DNA of 5,149 bases from Clostridia bacterium (GTDB taxonomy: Bacteria > Bacillota > Clostridia > UBA1381), in assembly GCA_008668455.1 (NCBI GenBank), contig RQCD01000168.1:1-5149 (forward strand). Direction: 5' to 3'. Shown piece after piece: positions 1-5,149 of this stretch. The first letter of the stretch is position 1. Each line of letters opens with the position of its first letter. Position numbers and translations under genes: made by a program. The notes under the pieces were generated by a model, which did no database searches, was not told the origin of the DNA, and saw nothing but the letters and a program-made list of their open reading frames with translations.

Positions 1-10
1 ATATTAAGTA

Positions 11-25
11 GGAGAAGGTTTCTCC
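11..25. repeat. Perfect 6-bp inverted repeat upstream of hpf
   Basis: GGAGAA (11-16) and TTCTCC (20-25) are exact reverse complements separated by GGT. The repeat lies about 16 bp before the hpf ribosome binding site. It could be a small operator or a short hairpin in the 5' leader, but the stem is short and the true hpf promoter probably lies outside the window, so no function can be assigned. Confidence 0.3.
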
Positions 26-55
26 AATACATTATAATACAAAGGGTGATGTTTT

Positions 56-595
56 ATGAAGTTTAACTTGATCGGCAGAAGAATCACAGTCACAGACAAG
101 ATGACAGAGCATATCAAGAAAAAGCTCGGAAAGCTGGATAAATATTTCCAGGAGGAGCCGGAGATGCGTGTTGTTTTGGGAACCATCAAGGATCAGGAAT
201 ACATTGAAGCAACGCTCTATGTTGGCGGTATGATCTACCGCGCAGAGGTAACAGACAGTGATATTTTCACAGCAACCGACAAGATTATCGATATTATTGA
301 GCGTCAGGTGCGCCGGAACAAAACGAGGCTGGAAAAGAAGATTAAGCGTGATGCTGTGGCAAGCCGTCAGTTGATTTCCGGGGAGGAATATCAGGATGGC
401 GAGGATACTTCAGAATTCCGGATTATCAAACGGAAACGCTTTCATGTAAAGCCAATGGACGCAGAGGAGGCAGTCCTGCAAATGAACCTTTTGGGGCACA
501 GCTTCTTTGTATTCCAGAATAAGGACACCGATGAGATGAATGTGGTGTATAAGAGAAAGGATGGAAATTACGCGATCATTGAATCGATTGATTAA
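56..595 (+). CDS. hpf: Ribosome hibernation promoting factor, long form (HPF/YfiA family)
   Basis: This cytoplasmic protein binds the 30S subunit and, in its long form, drives pairing of 70S ribosomes into inactive 100S dimers during stationary phase or starvation. Its 179 residues match the long-form length. Residues 1-100 are the S30AE ribosome-binding domain, starting MKFNLIGRRITVTD and ending in the basic helix RQVRRNKTRLEKKIKR. Residues 101-120 are a polar, acidic linker. Residues 121-179 are the C-terminal dimerisation domain, with the characteristic KRFHVKPMDAEEAVLQM, LLGHSFFVFQN and VVYKRKDGNYAIIE segments. The ATG at 56 follows AAAGGGTG (41-48) at a 7-nt gap, and the family's usual N-terminus begins exactly there. 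A strong terminator directly follows, so the gene is the last or only one in its transcript. The family is usually growth-phase controlled, but no convincing promoter is visible in the 55 bases upstream. Identification is firm. Confidence 0.96.
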   Translation: MKFNLIGRRITVTDKMTEHIKKKLGKLDKYFQEEPEMRVVLGTIKDQEYIEATLYVGGMIYRAEVTDSDIFTATDKIIDIIERQVRRNKTRLEKKIKRDAVASRQLISGEEYQDGEDTSEFRIIKRKRFHVKPMDAEEAVLQMNLLGHSFFVFQNKDTDEMNVVYKRKDGNYAIIESID

Positions 596-599
596 ATAT

Positions 600-637
600 G
601 TCAACCCGGCACAGACGTGTCGGGTTGACTTTTTTTT
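600..637 (+). terminator. Rho-independent terminator of hpf
   Basis: GTCAACCCGGCAC (600-612) pairs with GTGTCGGGTTGAC (617-629) in a 13-bp stem containing one G-U pair, capped by the tetraloop AGAC. Eight T residues follow (630-637). It begins 5 nt after the hpf TAA stop. The 3' arm also contains the -35 hexamer of the next gene's promoter. Confidence 0.95.
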
Positions 638-653
638 AAAAGTGTGGTATACT
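625..653 (+). promoter_or_regulatory. Sigma-A-type promoter for the histidine phosphatase gene
   Basis: The -35 box is TTGACT (625-630) and the -10 box is TATACT (648-653), with an ideal 17-bp spacer. A TGN extension (TGG, 645-647) sits immediately before the -10. The predicted start of transcription is near 660, giving a leader of about 23 nt before the ATG at 683. The -35 box lies in the descending stem and first T of the hpf terminator. Confidence 0.85.
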
Positions 654-682
654 GTAGAAAATGATGAAATGGTGGGAAAAGC

Positions 683-1324
683 ATGACAACAATGATTTTT
701 GTCCGGCACGGACAAAGCATGGGTAATTTGCGGAATGAATTTTTAGGACATACCGATCTGGACCTGTCAGAATTGGGTTATCAGCAGGCAGAGCGCACAG
801 GAGCGTACATAGCAGAGAATTTTCTTGTCGATAAAATTTATGCAAGTGATCTGATTCGGGCATATCATACAGCTGAGGCAGCGGCAAAACGTTTACAACT
901 GCCGATTATCAAAGAACCGAAACTTCGGGAAATCTATGCCGGAGACTGGGAGAAAAAGACCTTTACCGAGCTTGAGACAGAGTATCCAAAGGAGTATCAG
1001 GTATGGCTTTCGGATATTGGAAATGCAAAATGTACAAACGGAGAGACAGTAAAAGACCTGCAAAGACGTGTTCTTCCGTGTGTTAAAAAAATTGCAGAGA
1101 AAAATGACGGAAAAACGCTCCTGATTGCGACGCATGCCACGGTTCTGCGTGTTTTAGAATGTGCGTGGCGCGGCGCAAAGCTTGAGGAAATGAAAAATTT
1201 TCCCTGGGTGCGGAATGCGTCGGTCAGCATTGTCACTTATGAGGACGGAAATTGGATAATTCAGAAACTCGGAGACGATTCCTTTTTAAAGGAACTGGCA
1301 ACCGGATTTCCTGCAACTGTGTAG
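683..1324 (+). CDS. Histidine phosphatase superfamily protein (phosphoglycerate mutase-like)
   Basis: This 213-residue cytoplasmic protein belongs to branch 1 of the histidine phosphatase superfamily, whose members transfer or hydrolyse phosphate through a phospho-histidine intermediate. The RHG motif is at residues 8-10 (VRHGQSMGN), with His9 as the predicted nucleophile. SDLIRAYHTA supplies the conserved Arg59, LREIYAGDWE the acid Glu83, and ATHATV the second catalytic His151. All the core residues are therefore present. Length and motifs resemble GpmB/CobC-like phosphatases more than the roughly 230-250-residue glycolytic dPGM enzymes. The substrate cannot be read from sequence; a sugar phosphate, nucleotide or cobalamin-pathway phosphate are all possible, and no cobalamin genes are nearby. 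The start at 683 is supported by GGTGGGAAAA (671-680), a modest ribosome binding site, and by the motif lying close to the N-terminus. It has its own promoter and terminator, so it appears monocistronic. Confidence 0.9.
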   Translation: MTTMIFVRHGQSMGNLRNEFLGHTDLDLSELGYQQAERTGAYIAENFLVDKIYASDLIRAYHTAEAAAKRLQLPIIKEPKLREIYAGDWEKKTFTELETEYPKEYQVWLSDIGNAKCTNGETVKDLQRRVLPCVKKIAEKNDGKTLLIATHATVLRVLECAWRGAKLEEMKNFPWVRNASVSIVTYEDGNWIIQKLGDDSFLKELATGFPATV

Positions 1325-1325
1325 A

Positions 1326-1372
1326 AACTAACCCCGGTGCAACGAAAAGCTGCGCCGGGGATAGTTGTTTTT
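1326..1372. terminator. Shared terminator hairpin between convergent genes
   Basis: The core stem pairs CCCCGGTGCA (1332-1341) with TGCGCCGGGG (1351-1360), with one G-U pair. It extends outward by AACTA (1326-1330) pairing with TAGTT (1362-1366) across an A-A mismatch. On the plus strand the run TTTTT (1368-1372) follows, giving a good terminator 1 nt after the phosphatase stop. On the minus strand the same hairpin follows the hydrolase stop codon but is followed only by a weak TTTC tract. It probably serves both genes, more strongly on plus. The hydrolase stop codon (1371-1373) overlaps the plus-strand T-run. Confidence 0.85.
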
Positions 1373-1991
1373 AAAGATTTTCCACGTTTTTTAAGATTTC
1401 TGCTGCTAACATGTCATAAAGCTCCGGCAGGGGATGAATGCCGTCCGGGGAAAGCAGCTCGCGGTGTGCGTCTACAATGGAATAAAAATCAATCACCGGT
1501 ACACCGTAGGTTTCTGCTAATTCCAAGGCAACCTTGTTCCGGGCGATCACGCGCTCGTTTTCATCCTCTTTTTTTAATGCAGTTGTCAGAATCAGAAAGA
1601 TCCTTGAATCCGGATAGGTTTTCTGCAAGTGTGCAATCATATTTCCGTAAGCTGCTTTATATTCTGTTTCATCCTTTAAATGCCAGCCGTGCAGACCGTT
1701 GTTTAAAAGAATTGCCGCTGGTGTGGACGGCAGCTGCTGATAGAAAAGATCTACAGCCGGAATCAGATATGGATTGTCGATGCTTTTGGAGCTGCCGAAT
1801 CCGTCAAAGAAGATTTTCTCATCCGATTTTGATGTTGCAACATTTCTCGTTCCGCAGGAAATAGAATCTCCAATCCAGAAAACACGCTTGCTCTTTGTGT
1901 CATTTGCATGATCAATCCAGGTATTGTCCCATTCGTAGGTTTCGTATGCCTCGGATAATGCACCCTTGTTTTCGTAAGTAAAATTGCTCAT
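1371..1991 (-). CDS. SGNH/GDSL-type hydrolase family protein
   Basis: The 206-residue product fits the SGNH hydrolase fold, a family of esterases, lipases and deacetylases using a Ser-His-Asp centre. Block I is VFWIGDSISCGTR, with Ser43 as the predicted nucleophile. A Gly-containing loop (DGFGSS, 63-68) may be block II. LLNNGLHGWH (95-104) supplies the block III Asn. SPDGIHP (181-187) supplies Asp183 and His186 of block V. There is no signal peptide or membrane segment, so a cytoplasmic location is predicted. The N-terminal 35 residues before the GDS block are polar and not recognised. The substrate is unknown; candidates are acyl or acetyl esters of sugars or lipids. The start is supported by GGAGGA (1997-2002 on the minus strand) with a 5-nt gap to the ATG. 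The gene is divergent from gyrA and convergent with the phosphatase gene, has its own promoter, and seems to be transcribed alone. Family membership is well supported; function is not. Confidence 0.87.
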   Translation of the reverse strand: MSNFTYENKGALSEAYETYEWDNTWIDHANDTKSKRVFWIGDSISCGTRNVATSKSDEKIFFDGFGSSKSIDNPYLIPAVDLFYQQLPSTPAAILLNNGLHGWHLKDETEYKAAYGNMIAHLQKTYPDSRIFLILTTALKKEDENERVIARNKVALELAETYGVPVIDFYSIVDAHRELLSPDGIHPLPELYDMLAAEILKNVENL

Positions 1992-2018
1992 TGTGTTCCT
2001 CCGCTTGTTTTTTTTCTT

Positions 2019-2047
2019 AGTATATCATAGCATTTTGGAAAAGTCAA
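2019..2047 (-). promoter_or_regulatory. Sigma-A-type promoter for the SGNH hydrolase gene
   Basis: Read on the minus strand, the -35 box is TTGACT (2047-2042) and the -10 box is TATACT (2024-2019), with a 17-bp spacer and a TGA extension (2027-2025) before the -10. Transcription is predicted to begin near 2012, inside a run of eight A residues on the minus strand (2015-2008). The leader is about 20 nt and contains the GGAGGA ribosome binding site. Confidence 0.85.
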
Positions 2048-2103
2048 TGAAGAAATGTATCGATTTTATGCAGAAATTATCCTTTCTCACAGAAAATTAA
2101 TGC

Positions 2104-2132
2104 TTGCAATTCCGGTCAATTTATGGTATAAT
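2104..2132 (+). promoter_or_regulatory. Sigma-A-type promoter for gyrA
   Basis: The -35 box is TTGCAA (2104-2109) and the -10 box is a consensus TATAAT (2127-2132), with a 17-bp spacer and a TGG extension (2124-2126). The A/T-rich stretch just upstream (2091-2101) could act as an UP element. The predicted transcription start is near 2139, leaving a leader of about 64 nt before the gyrA ATG. Confidence 0.85.
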
Positions 2133-2186
2133 TAGTAGGATAGGAAAAACTTTGCCCGTATAGAGACAGGACAGAGATTGGGAATT

Positions 2187-2200
2187 AGGAGGGACCCCTC
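2187..2200 (+). promoter_or_regulatory. gyrA ribosome binding site with adjacent complementary CCCCTC
   Basis: AGGAGGG (2187-2193) is a near-perfect Shine-Dalgarno sequence 9 nt before the ATG at 2203 and fixes that start. It is followed at once by ACCCCTC. GAGG (2189-2192) can pair with CCTC (2197-2200) around a 4-nt loop, which could partly mask the site. The ribosome binding site itself is certain; the masking hairpin is only a possibility. Confidence 0.75.
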
Positions 2201-2202
2201 AG

Positions 2203-4689
2203 ATGGCGAAAAAAACAAGGGAAAAGGCGTTTGACATGTCGATTCTGGATCACCAGAAAATTATTGGTGTAGAACTGGATTCCGAAATGAAAACCGCCTA
2301 TATTAATTATGCCATGAGCGTTATCGTAAGCCGCGCTCTGCCGGATGTGCGTGACGGCCTAAAGCCGGTTCAGCGGCGTATTTTGTACGATATGTTCCTG
2401 GAAAATTTATTTTATGAAAATGATTTCAGAAAGTCGGCAACAACGGTTGGTTCTGTGCTCGGACGATTCCATCCGCACGGCGACAGCTCGGTGTACGACG
2501 CGATGGTTCGTATGGCGCAGGACTTTTCTCTGCGCTATCCGCTGGTACTTGGTAAGGGTAACTTTGGCTCGGTGGATGGAGATCCCCCTGCCGCTTACCG
2601 TTATACCGAGGCAAAAATGGCGAAGATGTCGGCTGAAATGCTTTCGGATATCAAAAAGAACACGGTTGACTTTGTTCCGAACTATGATGATAAGCACCAG
2701 GAGCCGGATGTTTTGCCGTCCCGTTTTCCAAACCTTTTGGTAAACGGCTCAACCGGTATTGCAGTTGGTATGGCAACCAACATTCCGCCGCATAACCTGC
2801 GCGAAACCATAGACGGTATTATAGCGACAATTGAAGATCCGGAAATCACCATTGAAGAACTTATGAACTATATCAAAGGTCCGGAGTTTCCAACCGGCGG
2901 TATTATCATGGGCAGAAGCGGAATCCGCCAGGCATACACCAACGGACGCGGCAGAATCTATGTCCGTGCCAAGGCAGAGATTGAGGAAGAGGAAAACAGA
3001 ATTGTTGTTACCGAGCTTCCATATCAGGTAAATAAGGCGAGACTTGCAAAATATATTAATGAGCTGGTGCGTGATGGAAAAATCGACGGAATCACCTCCA
3101 CGCGGGATGAATCCGACACGAATATGCGCCTGATTATTAATTTAAAGAGGGATGCAAACGCACATGTTGTTTTAAATAATCTGTATAAGTTTACGCAAAT
3201 GCAGGAAACCTTTGGAATTATTATGCTGGCGTTGGTAGACAAGCAGCCAAAGATTCTGAATCTGCGTGAAATGATCGATTATTATATTGCTCATCAGGAG
3301 GATGTTATTGTTCTCAGGACGAAGTTTGATTTAAAGGAAAGCGAAGATCATGCACACCTGTTAGAGGGTTACCGGATTGCGATTGAAAATATTGATGAAG
3401 TAATTGAGCTGATCCGTTCTTCCAAAACGATTCCGGAGGCAAAAGAAGCGTTAATGGCGCGGTTTACACTCTCCGAGGTGCAGGCGACAGCCATTGTACA
3501 GATGCAGTTGGGACGTCTCTCCGGCATGGAGCGAGATAAGATTGAGGCAGATTATCAGGAGACGATGGAGAAAATCAAGTCTCTGCGCGAAATCTTAGCG
3601 GATGAAAAGCTTGTTTTGAAGATTGTCCGGGAGGATCTGGAACGAATCCGGGATAAATACGGAGACGACCGCCGGACAGAAATCAGCATGGTCAGCACCG
3701 AATTAGATATTGATGATCTGATTGATGAGGAAGAAATTGTTGTCACCATGACGCATAACGGATATATCAAGCGTGTGCCGGTGGATACCTATAAATCCCA
3801 GCGGCGCGGCGGACGCGGCATTGCCGGCATGGCAACCCGTGAGGAGGACTTTGTGGAGCAGCTTCTGACCACATCCACACACGACAAGCTCCTGTTCTTT
3901 ACAACGCGCGGTGTGGTATATCAGCTAAAGGGCTATCAGATTCCGGAGGCAGGAAGACAGGCAAAGGGAACTGCTATTGTAAACCTGCTGCCGCTTGAAA
4001 ACGGAGAAAAGGTCACCGCTATGATTCCGGTTGCAGAATTTGTGGAGGATCAGTATTTAACCTTTGTCACAAAGAACGGCACAATTAAGAAAACCGACCT
4101 GATGGATTATTCCAGAATCCGCACCGGCGGTTTACGCGCAATTGAGCTGTTGGCAGAGGATGAGCTTATACAGGTGCTTTTAACCGACGGGGATGCAAAA
4201 ATTATGATTGCATCGCATGGCGGTATGGCAATTTGCTTTCACGAGCAGGATGTCCGCCCAATGGGCAGAACTGCACGGGGAGTGCGCGGAATCCGCCTGA
4301 AAGAGGGCGATTATGTCATTGGTGCATGTATCGTGGAGGAAAGCGCAAAGCTCTTAGCTATCACGGAAAACGGTTATGGTAAAAAGACAGAATTTTCAGA
4401 ATATAAGGTTCAGACTCGCGGCGGTCAGGGTATTTATACCTACCGGATCACTGAAAAAACCGGACAGCTTGCCGGAATTTGTGCCGTTACTGATACGGAT
4501 GATTTAATGCTTATCACCTCGGACGGTGTTGTGATCCGGATGGATTCTGCAGAAATCAGCACCTACGGCCGTCAGACGCAGGGTGTGCGCATTATGCGGC
4601 TGGCAGAAGATGTAAAGGTAGTCAGTATGACGAAAACCGATCATGAGGAAGAAGCAGAGGATACAGAAGAAGCTCCGAAGGAAGAATAG
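2203..4689 (+). CDS. gyrA: DNA gyrase subunit A
   Basis: GyrA is the DNA-cleaving subunit of the A2B2 gyrase that introduces negative supercoils using ATP. The 828-residue length is normal. Residues 1 to about 505 form the breakage-reunion core (winged helix, tower, coiled coil): RALPDVRDGLKPVQRRIL (44-61), HPHGDSSVYD (90-99) and the catalytic Tyr134 in AAYRYTEAKM. Residues about 510-812 form the C-terminal DNA-wrapping pinwheel, with six blade-like repeats beginning near 520, 570, 626, 674, 724 and 775. The first holds the GyrA box QRRGGRG (533-539), which marks gyrase rather than topoisomerase IV ParC. Residues 815-828 are a strongly acidic tail. The quinolone-region positions equivalent to E. 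coli Ser83 and Asp87 are Ser95 and Asp99, the usual sensitive-type residues. Tyr132 replaces the usual Met in AAMRYTE. gyrB is not next to it in this window. The gene has its own promoter, and the lipoprotein gene downstream is probably co-transcribed. Confidence 0.97.
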   Translation: MAKKTREKAFDMSILDHQKIIGVELDSEMKTAYINYAMSVIVSRALPDVRDGLKPVQRRILYDMFLENLFYENDFRKSATTVGSVLGRFHPHGDSSVYDAMVRMAQDFSLRYPLVLGKGNFGSVDGDPPAAYRYTEAKMAKMSAEMLSDIKKNTVDFVPNYDDKHQEPDVLPSRFPNLLVNGSTGIAVGMATNIPPHNLRETIDGIIATIEDPEITIEELMNYIKGPEFPTGGIIMGRSGIRQAYTNGRGRIYVRAKAEIEEEENRIVVTELPYQVNKARLAKYINELVRDGKIDGITSTRDESDTNMRLIINLKRDANAHVVLNNLYKFTQMQETFGIIMLALVDKQPKILNLREMIDYYIAHQEDVIVLRTKFDLKESEDHAHLLEGYRIAIENIDEVIELIRSSKTIPEAKEALMARFTLSEVQATAIVQMQLGRLSGMERDKIEADYQETMEKIKSLREILADEKLVLKIVREDLERIRDKYGDDRRTEISMVSTELDIDDLIDEEEIVVTMTHNGYIKRVPVDTYKSQRRGGRGIAGMATREEDFVEQLLTTSTHDKLLFFTTRGVVYQLKGYQIPEAGRQAKGTAIVNLLPLENGEKVTAMIPVAEFVEDQYLTFVTKNGTIKKTDLMDYSRIRTGGLRAIELLAEDELIQVLLTDGDAKIMIASHGGMAICFHEQDVRPMGRTARGVRGIRLKEGDYVIGACIVEESAKLLAITENGYGKKTEFSEYKVQTRGGQGIYTYRITEKTGQLAGICAVTDTDDLMLITSDGVVIRMDSAEISTYGRQTQGVRIMRLAEDVKVVSMTKTDHEEEAEDTEEAPKEE

Positions 4690-4704
4690 AAAGGAAGGAC
4701 AACT

Positions 4705-5100
4705 ATGAAAAAAATTCTTACAGTTTTAATGTCAGTGATGATTTTTGCGGCTGTTTGCGCTGGATGCGGCAGCCAGGATCAAAAAAAAGAAGAACCGAGC
4801 GCAGCTCCGAGCGCAAGTGCAGAAGCAAAGGGTGACGCAACAAGCGCACCGGCAGAGGATTTATACGCAGATCCGATCCGTTTCACCATTGAAATGGAGG
4901 ATGGCGGCGTGATGAAGGGAGAGCTTTATCCGAAGCTTGCGCCGGCAACGGTAGATAATTTTGTAAAGTTAGCCAAGGAAGGTTTTTACGACGGTCTGAT
5001 TTTTCACCGCGTCATTCCGGGATTCATGATCCAAGGCGGCGGCTATGACCAGAAAAGGAAGGAAACGCCGGCCGAGGCGATCAAGGGTGAATTCACGTAA
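4705..5100 (+). CDS. Cyclophilin-type peptidyl-prolyl isomerase lipoprotein, truncated by in-frame stop
   Basis: The open part encodes 131 residues. Residues 1-21 are a lipoprotein signal (MKK, hydrophobic core, CAGC with Cys21 as predicted lipid site); the -3 residue is Cys instead of the usual Leu, so the lipobox is slightly atypical. Residues 22-55 are a low-complexity Ala/Ser/Glu/Lys linker. Residues 57-131 are the first half of a cyclophilin domain: APATVDNFVKLA, then GFYDGLIFHRVIPGFMIQGG, containing the catalytic-type Arg102, Phe107, Met108 and Gln110. Cyclophilins catalyse proline cis-trans isomerisation; this one would act on proteins outside the membrane. The TAA at 5098-5100 ends the frame about halfway through the domain, after IKGEFT, where relatives usually continue with Gln-Asn-Gly-Phe. 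The product as read would lack half of the beta barrel and should not fold normally. AGGAAGGA (4692-4699) lies 5 nt before the ATG. The gene starts 15 bp after gyrA with no terminator between, so it is probably in one operon with gyrA. Confidence 0.85.
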   Translation: MKKILTVLMSVMIFAAVCAGCGSQDQKKEEPSAAPSASAEAKGDATSAPAEDLYADPIRFTIEMEDGGVMKGELYPKLAPATVDNFVKLAKEGFYDGLIFHRVIPGFMIQGGGYDQKRKETPAEAIKGEFT

Positions 5101-5149
5101 AACGGCTTTACCAATGAGTTGAATCACACACGAGTCTTAATCTCAATGG
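5101..5149 (+). pseudogene. In-frame continuation of the cyclophilin domain after the TAA
   Basis: Reading straight on after the stop in the same frame gives NGFTNELNHTRVLISM, which matches the cyclophilin region usually seen as NGFxNxLxHTRGVLSMA. The stop is therefore a single-codon interruption inside a longer gene and not the natural end, and a CAA-to-TAA change would explain it. The block HTRVLISM also departs from the usual HTRGVLSM. The window ends here, so the rest of the gene is not visible. This is either a recent pseudogene or a sequence error near the end of an assembled piece. Confidence 0.75.

Noticed and set aside
33..38. TATAAT upstream of hpf as its promoter -10
   Set aside because: There is no -35 match at 16-18 bp, and a start near 45 would fall inside the ribosome binding site (41-48), leaving too short a leader. 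A sigma-H-like AGGAGAA (10-16) was also considered, but no GAAT-type -10 follows at the right distance.
661..726. Small 21-codon frame starting ATGATG at the predicted 5' end of the phosphatase transcript
   Set aside because: It starts almost at the predicted transcription start with no ribosome binding site, and most of it overlaps the phosphatase gene in another frame. Its sequence resembles nothing I recognise, so chance is the best explanation.
1337..1864. Plus-strand open frame of about 175 codons
   Set aside because: It lies antisense to the SGNH hydrolase gene, begins inside the shared terminator hairpin, and has an Arg/Phe/Pro-rich composition typical of a shadow frame. The minus-strand frame has clear catalytic motifs, a promoter and a ribosome binding site.
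2071..2099. Imperfect direct repeat CAGAAATTA / CAGAAAATTA between the divergent promoters
   Set aside because: The copies are short, A/T-rich and differ in length, so they are likely by chance. At most they contribute to an A-rich UP-like stretch before the gyrA promoter.
2414..2743. Open frame of about 109 codons overlapping gyrA in another frame
   Set aside because: It is fully inside the conserved gyrA core, is Arg/Trp/Cys-rich and has no ribosome binding site; it is a shadow of gyrA.
2203..4689. ParC (topoisomerase IV subunit A) instead of GyrA
   Set aside because: The exact QRRGGRG GyrA box and a six-blade C-terminal pinwheel with an acidic tail indicate gyrase; ParC has a degenerate box.
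5098..5100. TAA reassigned as glutamine
   Set aside because: hpf and the SGNH hydrolase both end at TAA directly before strong terminator hairpins, so TAA acts as a normal stop here. A point mutation or sequence error explains the cyclophilin interruption better.

Overview
The window looks like a chromosomal housekeeping segment from a Gram-positive Firmicute, most likely a clostridial organism and possibly Lachnospiraceae. The evidence is strong AGGAGG-type ribosome binding sites, sigma-A-type promoters with extended -10 elements, short intergenic gaps closed by hairpin-plus-U-tract terminators, a long-form hibernation factor, and a GyrA with the AAYRYTE variant of the active-site motif. The family-level placement is inference.

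Layout: (1) hpf (56-595, +), a long-form ribosome hibernation promoting factor, ends at a strong terminator (600-637). (2) A histidine phosphatase/phosphoglycerate-mutase-like gene (683-1324, +) has its own promoter, whose -35 box lies inside the preceding terminator. (3) A GDSL/SGNH-type hydrolase (1371-1991, -) converges on the phosphatase gene; the two share one hairpin (1326-1372). (4) A 211-bp divergent intergenic region (1992-2202) carries one clear promoter for each flanking gene. (5) gyrA (2203-4689, +) encodes a complete DNA gyrase subunit A with an intact GyrA box and six C-terminal blades. (6) A cyclophilin-type peptidyl-prolyl isomerase lipoprotein starts 15 bp after gyrA, in the same transcription unit. 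It is cut by an in-frame TAA at 5098-5100, although recognisable cyclophilin coding sequence continues in the same frame to the window edge.

The genes do not form one pathway. They are core or near-core functions (ribosome hibernation, a small phosphatase, an esterase-like hydrolase, DNA topology, extracytoplasmic protein folding) in mostly single-gene transcription units. I found no mobile element, CRISPR array, tRNA or rRNA gene, toxin-antitoxin or defence system, and no evidence of an undescribed multigene system. The most notable points are the interrupted cyclophilin gene and the terminator/promoter overlap at 600-653.
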